From: an uncultured Collinsella sp.
GTDB lineage: Bacteria > Actinomycetota > Coriobacteriia > Coriobacteriales > Coriobacteriaceae
Reading direction: 5' to 3'
Assembly (NCBI GenBank): GCA_900554325.1
Contig: USHA01000001.1
Location: forward strand, 6,799-70,798
Length of the DNA stretch: 64,000 bases
Shown: positions 1 through 8,249 of the stretch, piece after piece
Layout of the letters: each line of letters begins with the position of its first letter
Numbering within the stretch: position 1 is the first letter of the stretch
Notes under the pieces: model-generated
Databases searched by the model: none
The model's input: the letters and a program-made list of their open reading frames with translations, nothing else
Told to the model about the DNA's origin: nothing
Made by a program: the position numbers and the translations under genes

Positions 1-102
1 GGTAATCGCCGTCTGGCGCACATACGGCTCATAGATGGCAAGCAACGCCGGCGCATCATCGGGCGTCGCCAGGCGAATCGTCGGCTCGGACATCTCGGTC
101 AT
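1..102 (-). CDS. GNAT family N-acetyltransferase, N-terminal part only (cut by window edge)
   Basis: The minus strand reads an open 34-codon N-terminus beginning MTEMSEPTIRLATPDDAPAL, followed by LLAIYEPYV. The pattern of a beta strand, the residues ATPDDAPAL and then an IYxPYV helix is typical of phosphinothricin-acetyltransferase-like GNAT proteins, which acetylate amino groups using acetyl-CoA. The ATG at 102 is preceded by a strong GGGGGAAGGG ribosome site; a second ATG at 93 is possible. The catalytic acetyl-CoA region lies outside the window, so the substrate cannot be judged. Confidence 0.6.
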   Translation of the reverse strand, partial: MTEMSEPTIRLATPDDAPALLAIYEPYVRQTAIT

Positions 103-114
103 ACAACCCTTCCC

Positions 115-160
115 CCTCAAAAACAAAGACCGCCTTGCGCCAAACCCAGCGCAAGGCGGC
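115..160 (-). terminator. Rho-independent terminator behind threonine aldolase
   Basis: An 11-bp stem (130-140 with 149-159, CGCCTTGCGC core) has an 8-nt loop and, read on the minus strand, is followed by TCTTTGTTTTT. It lies directly after the threonine aldolase stop codon. Confidence 0.8.
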
Positions 161-179
161 CCCTCGTCATTACATCAGG

Positions 180-1205
180 CTACAGGACAGCCGCCAACGC
201 GTCGATATCCTCCTGCGTCGTGGCCCAGCTGGTGCAAAAGCGCACCACCGTGTGGGTCTCGTCGTACTTTTCCCAGTACTCGATCGCCGCATGCTCGCGA
301 ATGCGCGCCATGTCCTCGTTGGGCAGAATCACAAACTGCTGGTTTGTGGGCGTCTCCAAAAAGAACTGGTAGCCGCGCTCGTGCAGCACACGACGCAGCG
401 CCTGAGCCGTCTCGATCGCCTGTCGACCAATCTCAAAATACAGGCCATCGGTAAAGAGTGCCTCAAACTGCACGCCCGTCAGGCGGCCCTTGGCCAACAG
501 CGCGCCGTGCTGCTTAATGCGCGGAATGGGATGTGCCGGAGCGTGCATGCCGCAAAACACCACAGCCTCGCCGCAGAGCGCGCCGCACTTGGTACCGCCG
601 ATGTAGAACACGTCGCACAGCTGCGCCAGCTCGGGCAGGGTAATGTCGCACTCATCGGCCGCCAGCGCATAGGCCAGGCGAGCACCGTCCACAAACAGCG
701 GAATCTCGCGCTTCTGGCATACCGCATGAATCGCCGCAAGCTCGGCCTTGGAGTACAGCGTGCCGTACTCGGTCGATAGGCTCACGTACACGGCGCCCGG
801 GAACACCGTATGCTCGTAGCTCTCGTTTTCGTAGAACACCTGGATATAGTTCTCGAGGTCCTCGGCGTGCATCTTGCCCTCGTAGCCGGGGATGGTGAGT
901 ACCTTGTGGCCGCCAAACTCGATGGCGCCCGCCTCGTGGCAGGCGACGTGGCCAGTCTCGGCAGCAACGACGCCCTCGTACGGCGCGAGCAGCATGTCGA
1001 TCACCGTCGCGTTGGCCTGCGTGCCGCCCACCAGAAAAAACACGTCGGCATCGGGGGCCTGGCAGGCCTCGCGAATAAGTTGCTTGGCACGCTCGGTATG
1101 CGCATCGGTACCGTAGCCGGGCTGCGGCTCCATGTTGGTATCGACGAGCGCCTGCAGCACCGCTGGGTGTGCGCCGTGGGAATAGTCGTTGTTGAACGCG
1201 AGCAT
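180..1205 (-). CDS. ltaE: Low-specificity L-threonine aldolase
   Basis: The 341-residue protein belongs to the PLP-dependent beta-eliminating lyase / threonine aldolase family, which cleaves threonine or allo-threonine to glycine and acetaldehyde. Visible hallmarks are the N-terminal FNNDYSHGAHPAVLQAL (helix that begins the fold), HVACHEAGAIEFGGHKV, VSLSTEYGTLY, the PLP-aspartate segment PLFVDGARLAYAL, and the Schiff-base lysine in FYIGGTKCGALCGEAVVF. The length matches the family. The ATG at 1205 follows AGAGAGGA at good spacing. It lies 45 bp downstream of the PAP2 gene on the same strand and ends at a clear terminator, so the two may be co-transcribed. Confidence 0.9.
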   Translation of the reverse strand: MLAFNNDYSHGAHPAVLQALVDTNMEPQPGYGTDAHTERAKQLIREACQAPDADVFFLVGGTQANATVIDMLLAPYEGVVAAETGHVACHEAGAIEFGGHKVLTIPGYEGKMHAEDLENYIQVFYENESYEHTVFPGAVYVSLSTEYGTLYSKAELAAIHAVCQKREIPLFVDGARLAYALAADECDITLPELAQLCDVFYIGGTKCGALCGEAVVFCGMHAPAHPIPRIKQHGALLAKGRLTGVQFEALFTDGLYFEIGRQAIETAQALRRVLHERGYQFFLETPTNQQFVILPNEDMARIREHAAIEYWEKYDETHTVVRFCTSWATTQEDIDALAAVL

Positions 1206-1250
1206 GGCAATCCTCTCTTACCGGGTATCGGCCAGATGATTCAAACGGAA

Positions 1251-2114
1251 CTATTGTACGCCGTTGGGATAGGCAATGCGCGCGGCAAGGCACTCAAGCG
1301 CCAGCACCAGGGCAAAGCCGCAGCTCACGTCACTCAAAAAATGCGCACCTATCACGATGCGCCCAAAGGCGACGAGCGCCGCGATCACAGCCGCCGCCCA
1401 AAAAATCACGCGGCGACGCGACGGTTTTTCCTTAAAGGCTGCCGCGGGAAGCCCGGCGAGCATAAGGCCGATCGCCGCATGCGCCGTGTGTCCGCTCGCA
1501 AACGACTTGAACCCGTCCTTGATCACGCCGGCGGCGATATAGGTCCACTTGTCGGGATTGCCGATCACCCACCACGGCTGAAAATTGAGCCCCGGCGTGA
1601 CCTCGATCACGCGCATGCGCGGGCGCGACCACAGTGGCTTGACGATCACGTTGAGGATGATGGCCTGAGCGATCCACACGGCAAGCACCATCAACGCCCA
1701 GCGCGTGAGTTCGTCGGGCTCGGTCGTGCGCGTGAGGCGATAGACGATAAGGTTGGCAGCGATGACCAGCACAAACGTCAGCACCAACTGAGCCGCAATG
1801 AGTTTACCGCCAACCCTCAGGGACGAAACGATCTCGTAGCCGGTCAGGCCAACGTTGACGAGGATGCCGAGCGCGGCAAGCCATTTGCTGCCCCTGGAGT
1901 CGGGACGCACCGCGCGCACGAGCATAACGCCCGCGATGCTCGCCGTCAGCTCAAACGGCAACTCGCCAGCGGCCTCGATAAAGCGGCCGTACATGCTGCC
2001 GATGTTGAACAGCGCGCTCGAGATCTGATAATCGAAGAAACTGCCCACGCCCAGACAAAGACACAGGACAACCGCGATAGCGGCGGCGTCTTTCTTGTAG
2101 ATGTACCCGAACAT
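1251..2114 (-). CDS. PAP2-family membrane phosphatase
   Basis: The 287-residue integral membrane protein has about six hydrophobic helices and the three PAP2 phosphatase motifs: a KxxxxxxRP-type motif (VKPLWSRPRM, about residue 155), SFASGH (about 200) and GRIVIGAHFLSDV (about 250), giving the catalytic histidines and arginine. Family members remove phosphate from lipid phosphates such as undecaprenyl diphosphate or phosphatidate at the outer face of the membrane. The ATG at 2114 is preceded by AAAGGAAAGC. The true substrate is not evident from the sequence. Confidence 0.85.
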   Translation of the reverse strand: MFGYIYKKDAAAIAVVLCLCLGVGSFFDYQISSALFNIGSMYGRFIEAAGELPFELTASIAGVMLVRAVRPDSRGSKWLAALGILVNVGLTGYEIVSSLRVGGKLIAAQLVLTFVLVIAANLIVYRLTRTTEPDELTRWALMVLAVWIAQAIILNVIVKPLWSRPRMRVIEVTPGLNFQPWWVIGNPDKWTYIAAGVIKDGFKSFASGHTAHAAIGLMLAGLPAAAFKEKPSRRRVIFWAAAVIAALVAFGRIVIGAHFLSDVSCGFALVLALECLAARIAYPNGVQ

Positions 2115-2201
2115 GCTTTCCTTTCGATGGGGCTGGAATCAACCTGCGAGGTGGCGGGCAAAGAACAACTGGTAGCTCTGCCCCGCCACGCCCCCTACTT
2201 G

Positions 2202-5200
2202 TTAGTCATCGTCGCTCGCGCCTAATTGCTGCAGCAGCATGAGTGCCGCGGCCACGGGGCCGGTGCCGTCGTTGGCGTCGAGACCGCGACCCAGGCCGCT
2301 GCCCGCGCCGGCGCCCGCCTTGTAGGGCACCGACAACTTGCGGCTCTTGGGGAAGTTCACCGCGCCATAGCGGGTCTTAAGCTCAAAGGCCACCTTCTTG
2401 GGCACGTCGACGCCCAAAAACGTGATGCGACCGCCGCTGAGCGTGACGCTCTCGAGCCCCAGGCGCTCGCCGCGAATGCGGATGCGCGCGCGATTGAACA
2501 GGTTGAGTCCCGCCAACGGCAGCTCACCATGCGCGGCCTCGGTCTCTTCCTGCACCTCGTCAATGCTCTCCAGGTCCTCGGCCGCTGCGAGCTTACGGTA
2601 CACGAGCACGCGCTGGTCCACCGCCGGCAGGTACTCCTCGGACAAGAAGTAGTCGGCCGGCAGGTTAATACCCACGCTCGCCGCCTCCACGCCGGCGTCG
2701 TCATCGCCGCGCGCCTCGGCCACGGCCTGGCCCAGCATCTGCGTAAACAGATCAAAGCCCACGCTCGACAGGTTGCCGTGCTGCTCGGCTCCCATAAGCG
2801 AACCGGCGCCACGGATCTCTAGGTCGCGCATGGCGATGCGCATGCCGCTGCCCAGGTCCTGGAACTCGGAAAGTGCGGTCAGGCGCGCCGTTGCCTCCTC
2901 GGTGAGCGGCAGCTCGCCGGGGAACATAAAGTACGCGTAGGCCTGCGTGGCAGAGCGGCCCACACGGCCCTTGAGCTGGTAGAGCTGCGCCAGGCCCAAC
3001 CGCTGCGAGTCCTCGATGATCAGCGTGTTGGCGCTCGCGTTGTCGATGCCGCTCTCCACGATGGTGGTGGCGATGAGCACGTCGATCTTCTTGGTGGCGA
3101 ACTGCACCATCACGTCCTCGACCTCGCGCGGGCTCATCTTGCCGTGCGCCACGCCGATGCGCGCCTCGGGCGCGGCCTCCAGCACGCGCTCAACGGCGTC
3201 GTCGATGGTCTTCACGCGGTTGGACACGTAGTAGACCTGGCCGCCGCGGCCGATCTCCAAACGAATGGCCGCGCTCACCACATCGGGGTCGTACTCGCCC
3301 ACGTGCACCGCCACGGGGCGACGGCCGGTGGGCGGCGTGGTGATGAGGCTCATATCGCGCACGCCGCTCATGGCCATCTGCATCGTGCGCGGGATGGGCG
3401 TCGCGGAGAGCGTGAGCACGTCGATCTGCTCGCGCATGTTCTTGAGCTGCTCCTTGTGCTGCACGCCGAAACGCTGCTCCTCGTCGATGATCACCAGGCC
3501 GAGCTCATGCGGGTTGACGTCGGCGGAGAGCAGGCGGTGGGTGCCGATGAGCACGTCGACGCGCCCCTCGGCGAAGGCCGCGAGCGCGCGGCGCTGCTGC
3601 GCGGGGGTACGGAAGCGCGATAGGACCTCGACCTCCACGCCGAACGGCGCGAAGCGCTCGAAGAACGTCTCGTAATGCTGCTGCGCCAAGATGGTCGTGG
3701 GGCACAGCACCATGACCTGGCGGCCGCCGTCCACGCACTTGAACGCCGCGCGCAGGGCAACCTCGGTCTTGCCGAAGCCCACGTCGCCGCAGAGCAGGCG
3801 GTCCATGGGCTTGGTCGATTCCATGTCCGCCTTGATGTCGGCGATGGCGTCGAGCTGGTCGCGCGTCTCGTCGTAGGGGAAGCTCTCCTCCATCTCGACC
3901 TGGGTCGCGCTGTCGGGTCCGAAGGCGAAGCCCGTGATCGAGCTGCGACGCGTGTACAGGTCGACGAGGTCGAAGGCGAGCTTCTTGGCGCTCTTGCGCG
4001 CCTTGGTGGTGGCGCGGCTCCAGTCGGCCGTATTGAGGCGCGTGAGGCGAGGGTTGTCGCCGTCGGGGCCGACGTAGCGCGTGATGCGGTCGACCTGCTC
4101 GAGCGGGACGTAGAGCTTGTCGCCCCCCGCGTATTCCAGCAGGAAGTAGTCGCGCTCCTTGCCGGCGACCTCCTGGCGGACGATCTCGGAGAACAGGGCA
4201 ACGCCGTGCGTGCTGTGAACCACGTAGTCACCCGGCTTGAAGGGGAAGGTGACCTCGGTGATGTCCACGCGCCGGTGCGCGCGCCCGCGCTTGCCGTCCA
4301 TGCGCGCGTTGAGGTCGGCGAGGCTGAAGACGGCGAGATGCGCCGCGGGGACCACGACTCCGGACGGGATGGGGGCGTCGACGAAGGTCATCCTGCCGCG
4401 CGTCAACGTGGGGACGACGCGCTCCCCGCCCTCATCGATGCCGCGCGCATTGAGCGCATCCACGTCGCGCTTGAGGAGCTCGACGCGAACGCGCGCCCCG
4501 CCCACGGCGCCGGCGTTCTCGGGCGCCGCCTGGAGGGACTCCTCGAACGGGATGTTCTCATCGGTGAAGGAGAGCTCCATCGACTCGCGCGCGCCGCGGT
4601 CGGGAATCGCGAACACGCAGGCGAAGCGGTTGTTGACAACCTCCTGGATCCGGCTCATGAAGCGGTTGTCCGAACCCGCGAGGGCCGGCTGCTCGATCTT
4701 GAGCTCCGCCGTCACCGATCCGCCCGCACGGATGAGGCTTACGTAGTTGAGGCGCTGCTGACGCCCAAAGTCAAGCTCTTGAGGCCGCACGTAGAGCCCG
4801 TCGAGGCGCGCGATCTTCGCGTCGGCCGCGCGATGCTCGAGGTCCTCGTACGCGCGCGAGCAGTCATCGAACAGCGAGCGCGGTTCGGACAAGATGACCA
4901 GTGCATCGGGATGCACGTGCGCGAGAGGGCTCACGGTCTCGCCGTAAAGCAGGGGCAAAAAGCGCTCGAGCTCGGGCGTGACAACGCGCGCCTCGACCAG
5001 CTCGAGCAGGGCTGCCAGCTCGGTGTCGTCCTGGGCGGGCAGGTACAGCGCGGCGGAGATCCGCCTCACCGCCTCATCGGTGAGGGCAAGCTCGCGCACG
5101 GGGCTGATCTCGACCGAATCCTCGTCGCCGATCGTCTGACCGGTCGATGCCACCATCAGGCGGATGCGGTCGATCTCGTCGCCGAAGAACTCGATGCGCA

Positions 5201-5774
5201 CCGGCGCGGTCGCTTGGGCCGCCCAGATGTCAACGGCATCGCCCAGCACACGGAACAGGCCCGGGGCATCCGCCGCGTCCGCACGGGTGTAGCCCATCGA
5301 GACGAGTTGCCCGGGAACCTCCTCAAAGGCAACTTCCTCTCCCACGGAATACGTGCGGGACGCCCAGTACCGGCTCTCGAGCGGCGGGACGCATCGCAGG
5401 AGCGAGCGGGCGGATGCGACCATGATGCAGGCGTCGCCGCGCGCGATCCTCGCGAGCGCGGCGCAACGGGCGGCGACCACGGCGTCATCGGGCTCGGCGT
5501 TCTTCCACGGATAATCCTTGCGTTCGGGGAAGCGCACAACACGATCCGCACCCACATACGCCGCAATGGAGCGCGCAGCGCGGTCGGCCGCGTCCTCACC
5601 CGAGACGATGTACACCGTGGGGCGAGGCCGGCGGGCGAACTGGGCCGCCACCGCGAGGGTGCGGCCCGACTGGGAGATCGCGAGCGTGGCGTCCTCTCCC
5701 GCCATGAGCGCCGCGTCGATGTCCTGAAGCGCCTCGGCGGTATAGAGCTGCGCGGCGATACGGTGAATGAGCAT
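2202..5774 (-). CDS. mfd: Transcription-repair coupling factor Mfd
   Basis: This 1190-residue protein is the size of Mfd (about 1150). It displaces RNA polymerase stalled at DNA lesions and recruits UvrA. Seen in order are a UvrB-like N-terminal region, the RNA polymerase interaction/CarD-like domain (GDYVVHSTHGVALF, about residue 520), the translocase domain with Walker A GDVGFGKTE (about 660), the DEEQ box IDEEQRFG (about 760), SATPIPRT and the RecG-like TRG motif region, and a C-terminal D7 domain. An upstream ATG at 5849 keeps the frame open, but ATG 5774 (MLIHRIAAQLY) has an AAAGGTG ribosome site and fits the family start. The C-terminal tail is glycine-rich. Confidence 0.95.
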   Translation of the reverse strand: MLIHRIAAQLYTAEALQDIDAALMAGEDATLAISQSGRTLAVAAQFARRPRPTVYIVSGEDAADRAARSIAAYVGADRVVRFPERKDYPWKNAEPDDAVVAARCAALARIARGDACIMVASARSLLRCVPPLESRYWASRTYSVGEEVAFEEVPGQLVSMGYTRADAADAPGLFRVLGDAVDIWAAQATAPVRIEFFGDEIDRIRLMVASTGQTIGDEDSVEISPVRELALTDEAVRRISAALYLPAQDDTELAALLELVEARVVTPELERFLPLLYGETVSPLAHVHPDALVILSEPRSLFDDCSRAYEDLEHRAADAKIARLDGLYVRPQELDFGRQQRLNYVSLIRAGGSVTAELKIEQPALAGSDNRFMSRIQEVVNNRFACVFAIPDRGARESMELSFTDENIPFEESLQAAPENAGAVGGARVRVELLKRDVDALNARGIDEGGERVVPTLTRGRMTFVDAPIPSGVVVPAAHLAVFSLADLNARMDGKRGRAHRRVDITEVTFPFKPGDYVVHSTHGVALFSEIVRQEVAGKERDYFLLEYAGGDKLYVPLEQVDRITRYVGPDGDNPRLTRLNTADWSRATTKARKSAKKLAFDLVDLYTRRSSITGFAFGPDSATQVEMEESFPYDETRDQLDAIADIKADMESTKPMDRLLCGDVGFGKTEVALRAAFKCVDGGRQVMVLCPTTILAQQHYETFFERFAPFGVEVEVLSRFRTPAQQRRALAAFAEGRVDVLIGTHRLLSADVNPHELGLVIIDEEQRFGVQHKEQLKNMREQIDVLTLSATPIPRTMQMAMSGVRDMSLITTPPTGRRPVAVHVGEYDPDVVSAAIRLEIGRGGQVYYVSNRVKTIDDAVERVLEAAPEARIGVAHGKMSPREVEDVMVQFATKKIDVLIATTIVESGIDNASANTLIIEDSQRLGLAQLYQLKGRVGRSATQAYAYFMFPGELPLTEEATARLTALSEFQDLGSGMRIAMRDLEIRGAGSLMGAEQHGNLSSVGFDLFTQMLGQAVAEARGDDDAGVEAASVGINLPADYFLSEEYLPAVDQRVLVYRKLAAAEDLESIDEVQEETEAAHGELPLAGLNLFNRARIRIRGERLGLESVTLSGGRITFLGVDVPKKVAFELKTRYGAVNFPKSRKLSVPYKAGAGAGSGLGRGLDANDGTGPVAAALMLLQQLGASDDD

Positions 5775-5799
5775 GGGGGCACCTTTCCGACGCCAAACA

Positions 5800-5825
5800 C
5801 CCGCCCAAACGCGAGCTTGGGCGGG
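5800..5825 (-). terminator. Hairpin between nth and mfd
   Basis: A perfect 9-bp stem (CCCGCCCAA with TTGGGCGGG) has an 8-nt loop. On the minus strand it is followed by TGTTTGG, a short T-run. It lies between the end of nth and the start of mfd and may terminate nth transcription or partly insulate mfd. Confidence 0.45.
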
Positions 5826-6011
5826 AGTTCGACGCATTCGTATGTTCAAATCATCCTACCGCAAGATGCCCACCGGTCGAAAAACGATTTGCTGCAGTCC
5901 GAGCTGCCCATCTCGCGCTCATCGATATTGCTGAAAGCCTCTTCCTGCGGTTGTGCCTTTAAGAAGCTCGTCCACCTGAGAATTCGCGCTTGCGCTGCAA
6001 CATATCGAGTG

Positions 6012-6674
6012 CTACCCCACCTTGGCACTCGGACAGATGTCAGCCAGAGGGCACTCCCCACACAAAGGCTTGCGGGCATCGCAGATCTCGCGACCCAGCA
6101 TGATCCATTGGTGGTTCACGTCGTTCCAGTACTCGCGGGGGAGGATCTTCAAGAGGTCCTGCTCCGTCTTGAGCGGTTCCTTCTCGTGTGTTTTGGGCGA
6201 GAGCTTGAGGCGGTGCGCGATGCGGTTCACGTGCGTGTCGACCGCGATGCCGTCCACGATGCCGTACCCTACGTTGAGCACGATGTTGGCCGTCTTGCGC
6301 CCCACACCCGGGAGCTTCACAAGCTCCTTCATCTCATTCGGGACCACGCCGCCGTAATCCGCCACGATCATCTGGGCGCATTCGATGCAGTGCTTCGCCT
6401 TGGTCTTGTAGAAGCCGAGGGACTTGATGACCTCCGAGAGCTCCTCGTACGTCGCACCCGCCATCGCCTCGGGCGTGGGCCAGCGGCGGAACAGCTCCGG
6501 CGTGACTTTGTTCACCTGGGCATCCGTCGTCTGCGCCGACAGCAAGACAGCGATGACCAGCCTGAACGGGGTCTCATGGTCCAAAAAGCACTCGACCGGC
6601 CCGTATCGCTCGTTCAAACGACGGCACGTCTCGATCGCGCGTTCGCGCTTTGCCGCATTCGTCTCACGTGGCAT
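6012..6674 (-). CDS. nth: Endonuclease III (DNA glycosylase/AP lyase)
   Basis: The 220-residue protein excises oxidised pyrimidines in base-excision repair. It shows LLSAQTTDAQVNKVTP, the helix-hairpin-helix LPGVGRKTANIVL with the catalytic lysine, the catalytic aspartate in VDTHVNRIAHRL, and a C-terminal [4Fe-4S] cluster motif C-x6-C-x2-C-x5-C (CDARKPLCGECPLADIC). The frame is open for about 100 codons upstream, but those overlap lgt; the ATG at 6674 (MPRETNAAKR) has a GAGAGGAG ribosome site and gives the family length. It starts 35 bp after lgt. Confidence 0.95.
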   Translation of the reverse strand: MPRETNAAKRERAIETCRRLNERYGPVECFLDHETPFRLVIAVLLSAQTTDAQVNKVTPELFRRWPTPEAMAGATYEELSEVIKSLGFYKTKAKHCIECAQMIVADYGGVVPNEMKELVKLPGVGRKTANIVLNVGYGIVDGIAVDTHVNRIAHRLKLSPKTHEKEPLKTEQDLLKILPREYWNDVNHQWIMLGREICDARKPLCGECPLADICPSAKVG

Positions 6675-6709
6675 CCGCCTTGGCTCCTCTCTTTTAAAGA
6701 CGCTGACAC

Positions 6710-7531
6710 CTAGAGATGCTGCGGTCGTTTGAAATGGAACGCGAACACGAGCAACACCGCTCCCGCCACGATGAGCGGCAAACTCAGGAGCTGGCCCATG
6801 GTGAGCCAGCCGCCAAACAGGTACCCAAGCTGCGCATCGGGCAGTCGTACGAATTCGATTAAAAACCGCACGATACCGTAGCCGAGTACGAACGTCCCCA
6901 TAATGGAGCCCTGCGGCGGCGTCTTTTTTCGACGGCTCAGCAGGTAGAGCACGGCAAACAGCACAATGCCCTCGAGACACGCCTCGTAGAGCTGACTCGG
7001 ATGGCGCGGAATGTCGCCGGCAGCCCCGCCGAACACCACACCCCAGGGAAGATCGGTGGGCTTACCCCACAGTTCGCCGTTTACAAAGTTCGCGCACCGC
7101 CCCAAGCACAGCGCCAAGGGCACCCCCACGAACGCCGCATCGGCGATGGTCAGCGGCGACAGCCGCAATACGCGACAGGCAATGAGGCCGCCGATGATGC
7201 CGCCCACAAGCCCGCCGTGAAAACTCATCCCATTGATGCCATGCCCGTTCGACCCAAAGATGATCTCGAGCGGGTGCTCAAAGTAATACCCATTGCTGTA
7301 GAACAGCACGTAGAACAGCCTGCCGCCAATCAACAGGCCAAAGACCACCGAGACCACAAGCGTCATGGCGTCGTCGATGGTAATGGCCATATCCCAGCGC
7401 TTGAGCGTACGGTACATCACCACGCCCGCCAGCAGCGCACCCACCATATAGGCAAGGCCATACCAATACACGGTGAAGGGTCCCGCAGAAAATGCGACGG
7501 GGTCGAGGCTGTGATAGAGCTCGTTGAGCAT
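6710..7531 (-). CDS. lgt: Prolipoprotein diacylglyceryl transferase
   Basis: The 273-residue polytopic membrane protein transfers diacylglycerol from phosphatidylglycerol to the lipobox cysteine of prolipoproteins, the first step of lipoprotein maturation. The Lgt signature is clear: GRCANFVNGELWGKPTDLPW (about residue 130), with the essential arginine and asparagine, then HPSQLYEACLEG (about 170), and an N-terminal GPFTVYWYGLAY segment. The ATG at 7531 follows AGGAGTGG. It probably heads an operon with nth. Confidence 0.95.
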   Translation of the reverse strand: MLNELYHSLDPVAFSAGPFTVYWYGLAYMVGALLAGVVMYRTLKRWDMAITIDDAMTLVVSVVFGLLIGGRLFYVLFYSNGYYFEHPLEIIFGSNGHGINGMSFHGGLVGGIIGGLIACRVLRLSPLTIADAAFVGVPLALCLGRCANFVNGELWGKPTDLPWGVVFGGAAGDIPRHPSQLYEACLEGIVLFAVLYLLSRRKKTPPQGSIMGTFVLGYGIVRFLIEFVRLPDAQLGYLFGGWLTMGQLLSLPLIVAGAVLLVFAFHFKRPQHL

Positions 7532-7591
7532 GAATGGCCACTCCTATGAGATACGCGCCGAGACGCATGCCCGGCGCGCGAACGGAAAAGA

Positions 7592-7625
7592 AAGGGTCCC
7601 GACGGGCGGCGCCTTCGGGACCCTT
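7592..7625 (-). terminator. Rho-independent terminator behind the Nfu gene
   Basis: An 11-bp stem AAGGGTCCCGA / TCGGGACCCTT with a 12-nt loop is followed on the minus strand by TTCTTTTCC. It lies just downstream of the Nfu-type gene and upstream of lgt. Confidence 0.8.
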
Positions 7626-7634
7626 GTGCAAACC

Positions 7635-7916
7635 CTAGAACGGAGCGTACTCGTCGTACAGGTCGTTGGCCGCATCGGCGCCGCCACCCACCTGCTCAAC
7701 GCGAGTCACACCGGGCACGTGCTCCTTGAGGATGCGCTCGATGCCCATCGACAAGGTGAGCGAGCTCATGGGGCAACCTGCGCAGGCGCCCTGCAGCTCA
7801 AGCTGCACCACGCCATCCTCAGTCACGCCCACATATGCCATGTCGCCGCCATCGGCCTGCAAGTTGGGTCGAATCTGCTCGAGCACTTCAAGCAGCAGCT
7901 GTTCGTTCACCGCCAT
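7635..7916 (-). CDS. NifU-like (Nfu) Fe-S cluster scaffold/carrier protein
   Basis: A 93-residue protein consisting only of the NifU C-terminal domain. It holds the expected helix EQLLLEVLEQIRPNLQADGGD and the cluster-binding CxxC in GACAGCPMSSLTLSMG. Such proteins carry [4Fe-4S] clusters to client enzymes. The ATG at 7916 (MAVNEQL) follows GAAGGGA with good spacing and is preferred to the upstream ATG at 7946. It is transcribed alone, with its own terminator. Confidence 0.9.
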   Translation of the reverse strand: MAVNEQLLLEVLEQIRPNLQADGGDMAYVGVTEDGVVQLELQGACAGCPMSSLTLSMGIERILKEHVPGVTRVEQVGGGADAANDLYDEYAPF

Positions 7917-8249
7917 GTGCAGTCCCTTCTCCAAACGCAGCTGCACACTCCGCCGCCGCGCGTCATTCGTTGTTCACGGGCATCGCGCCCGCGTGTGGAG
8001 ACACTATACCACGCTCCCCCATGTGCCGTTCCGCACTCAGCCGTAGAGGGTCATCCTCCGCAGATTCGCAGATGCGTCGATGTGCGCCAAACCAGCTCGC
8101 CGCGAACGCCGTCGGCGTCCCCCGTTGCCGTTCCCCGTTCTGCCATCGCCCTCTATGCAAAAGCGGGCGCGCCTCCAGTTGGAGCGTACCCGCCATTGTG
8201 GCACTACAGTATCGCATCGCCACGAGGGCCATACCGGGGGGGGCAGGCG
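7917..8249. other. Intergenic gap without a convincing gene
   Basis: This gap of about 330 bp holds the Nfu ribosome site, and an imperfect hairpin at about 8160-8195 (GCGGG...CTCCA / TGGAG...CCCGC) followed on the minus strand by CTTTTGC, which may terminate htrA. An 89-codon minus-strand frame (7963-8232) has no ribosome site or recognisable domain. A run of eight G lies at 8236-8243, just past the htrA stop. Confidence 0.5.

Noticed and set aside
810..2225. 471-codon plus-strand frame and other very long antisense frames such as 3675-6713
   Set aside because: They are antisense shadows of real genes caused by high GC at third positions; composition and lack of ribosome sites show they are not genes.
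7963..8232. 89-codon minus-strand frame between nfu and htrA
   Set aside because: No ribosome site, arginine-rich composition typical of random GC-rich frames, and no recognisable motif.
8236..8243. Run of eight G next to the htrA stop codon as a slippage switch
   Set aside because: It lies in the 3' noncoding region and is short; no mechanism for control is apparent.
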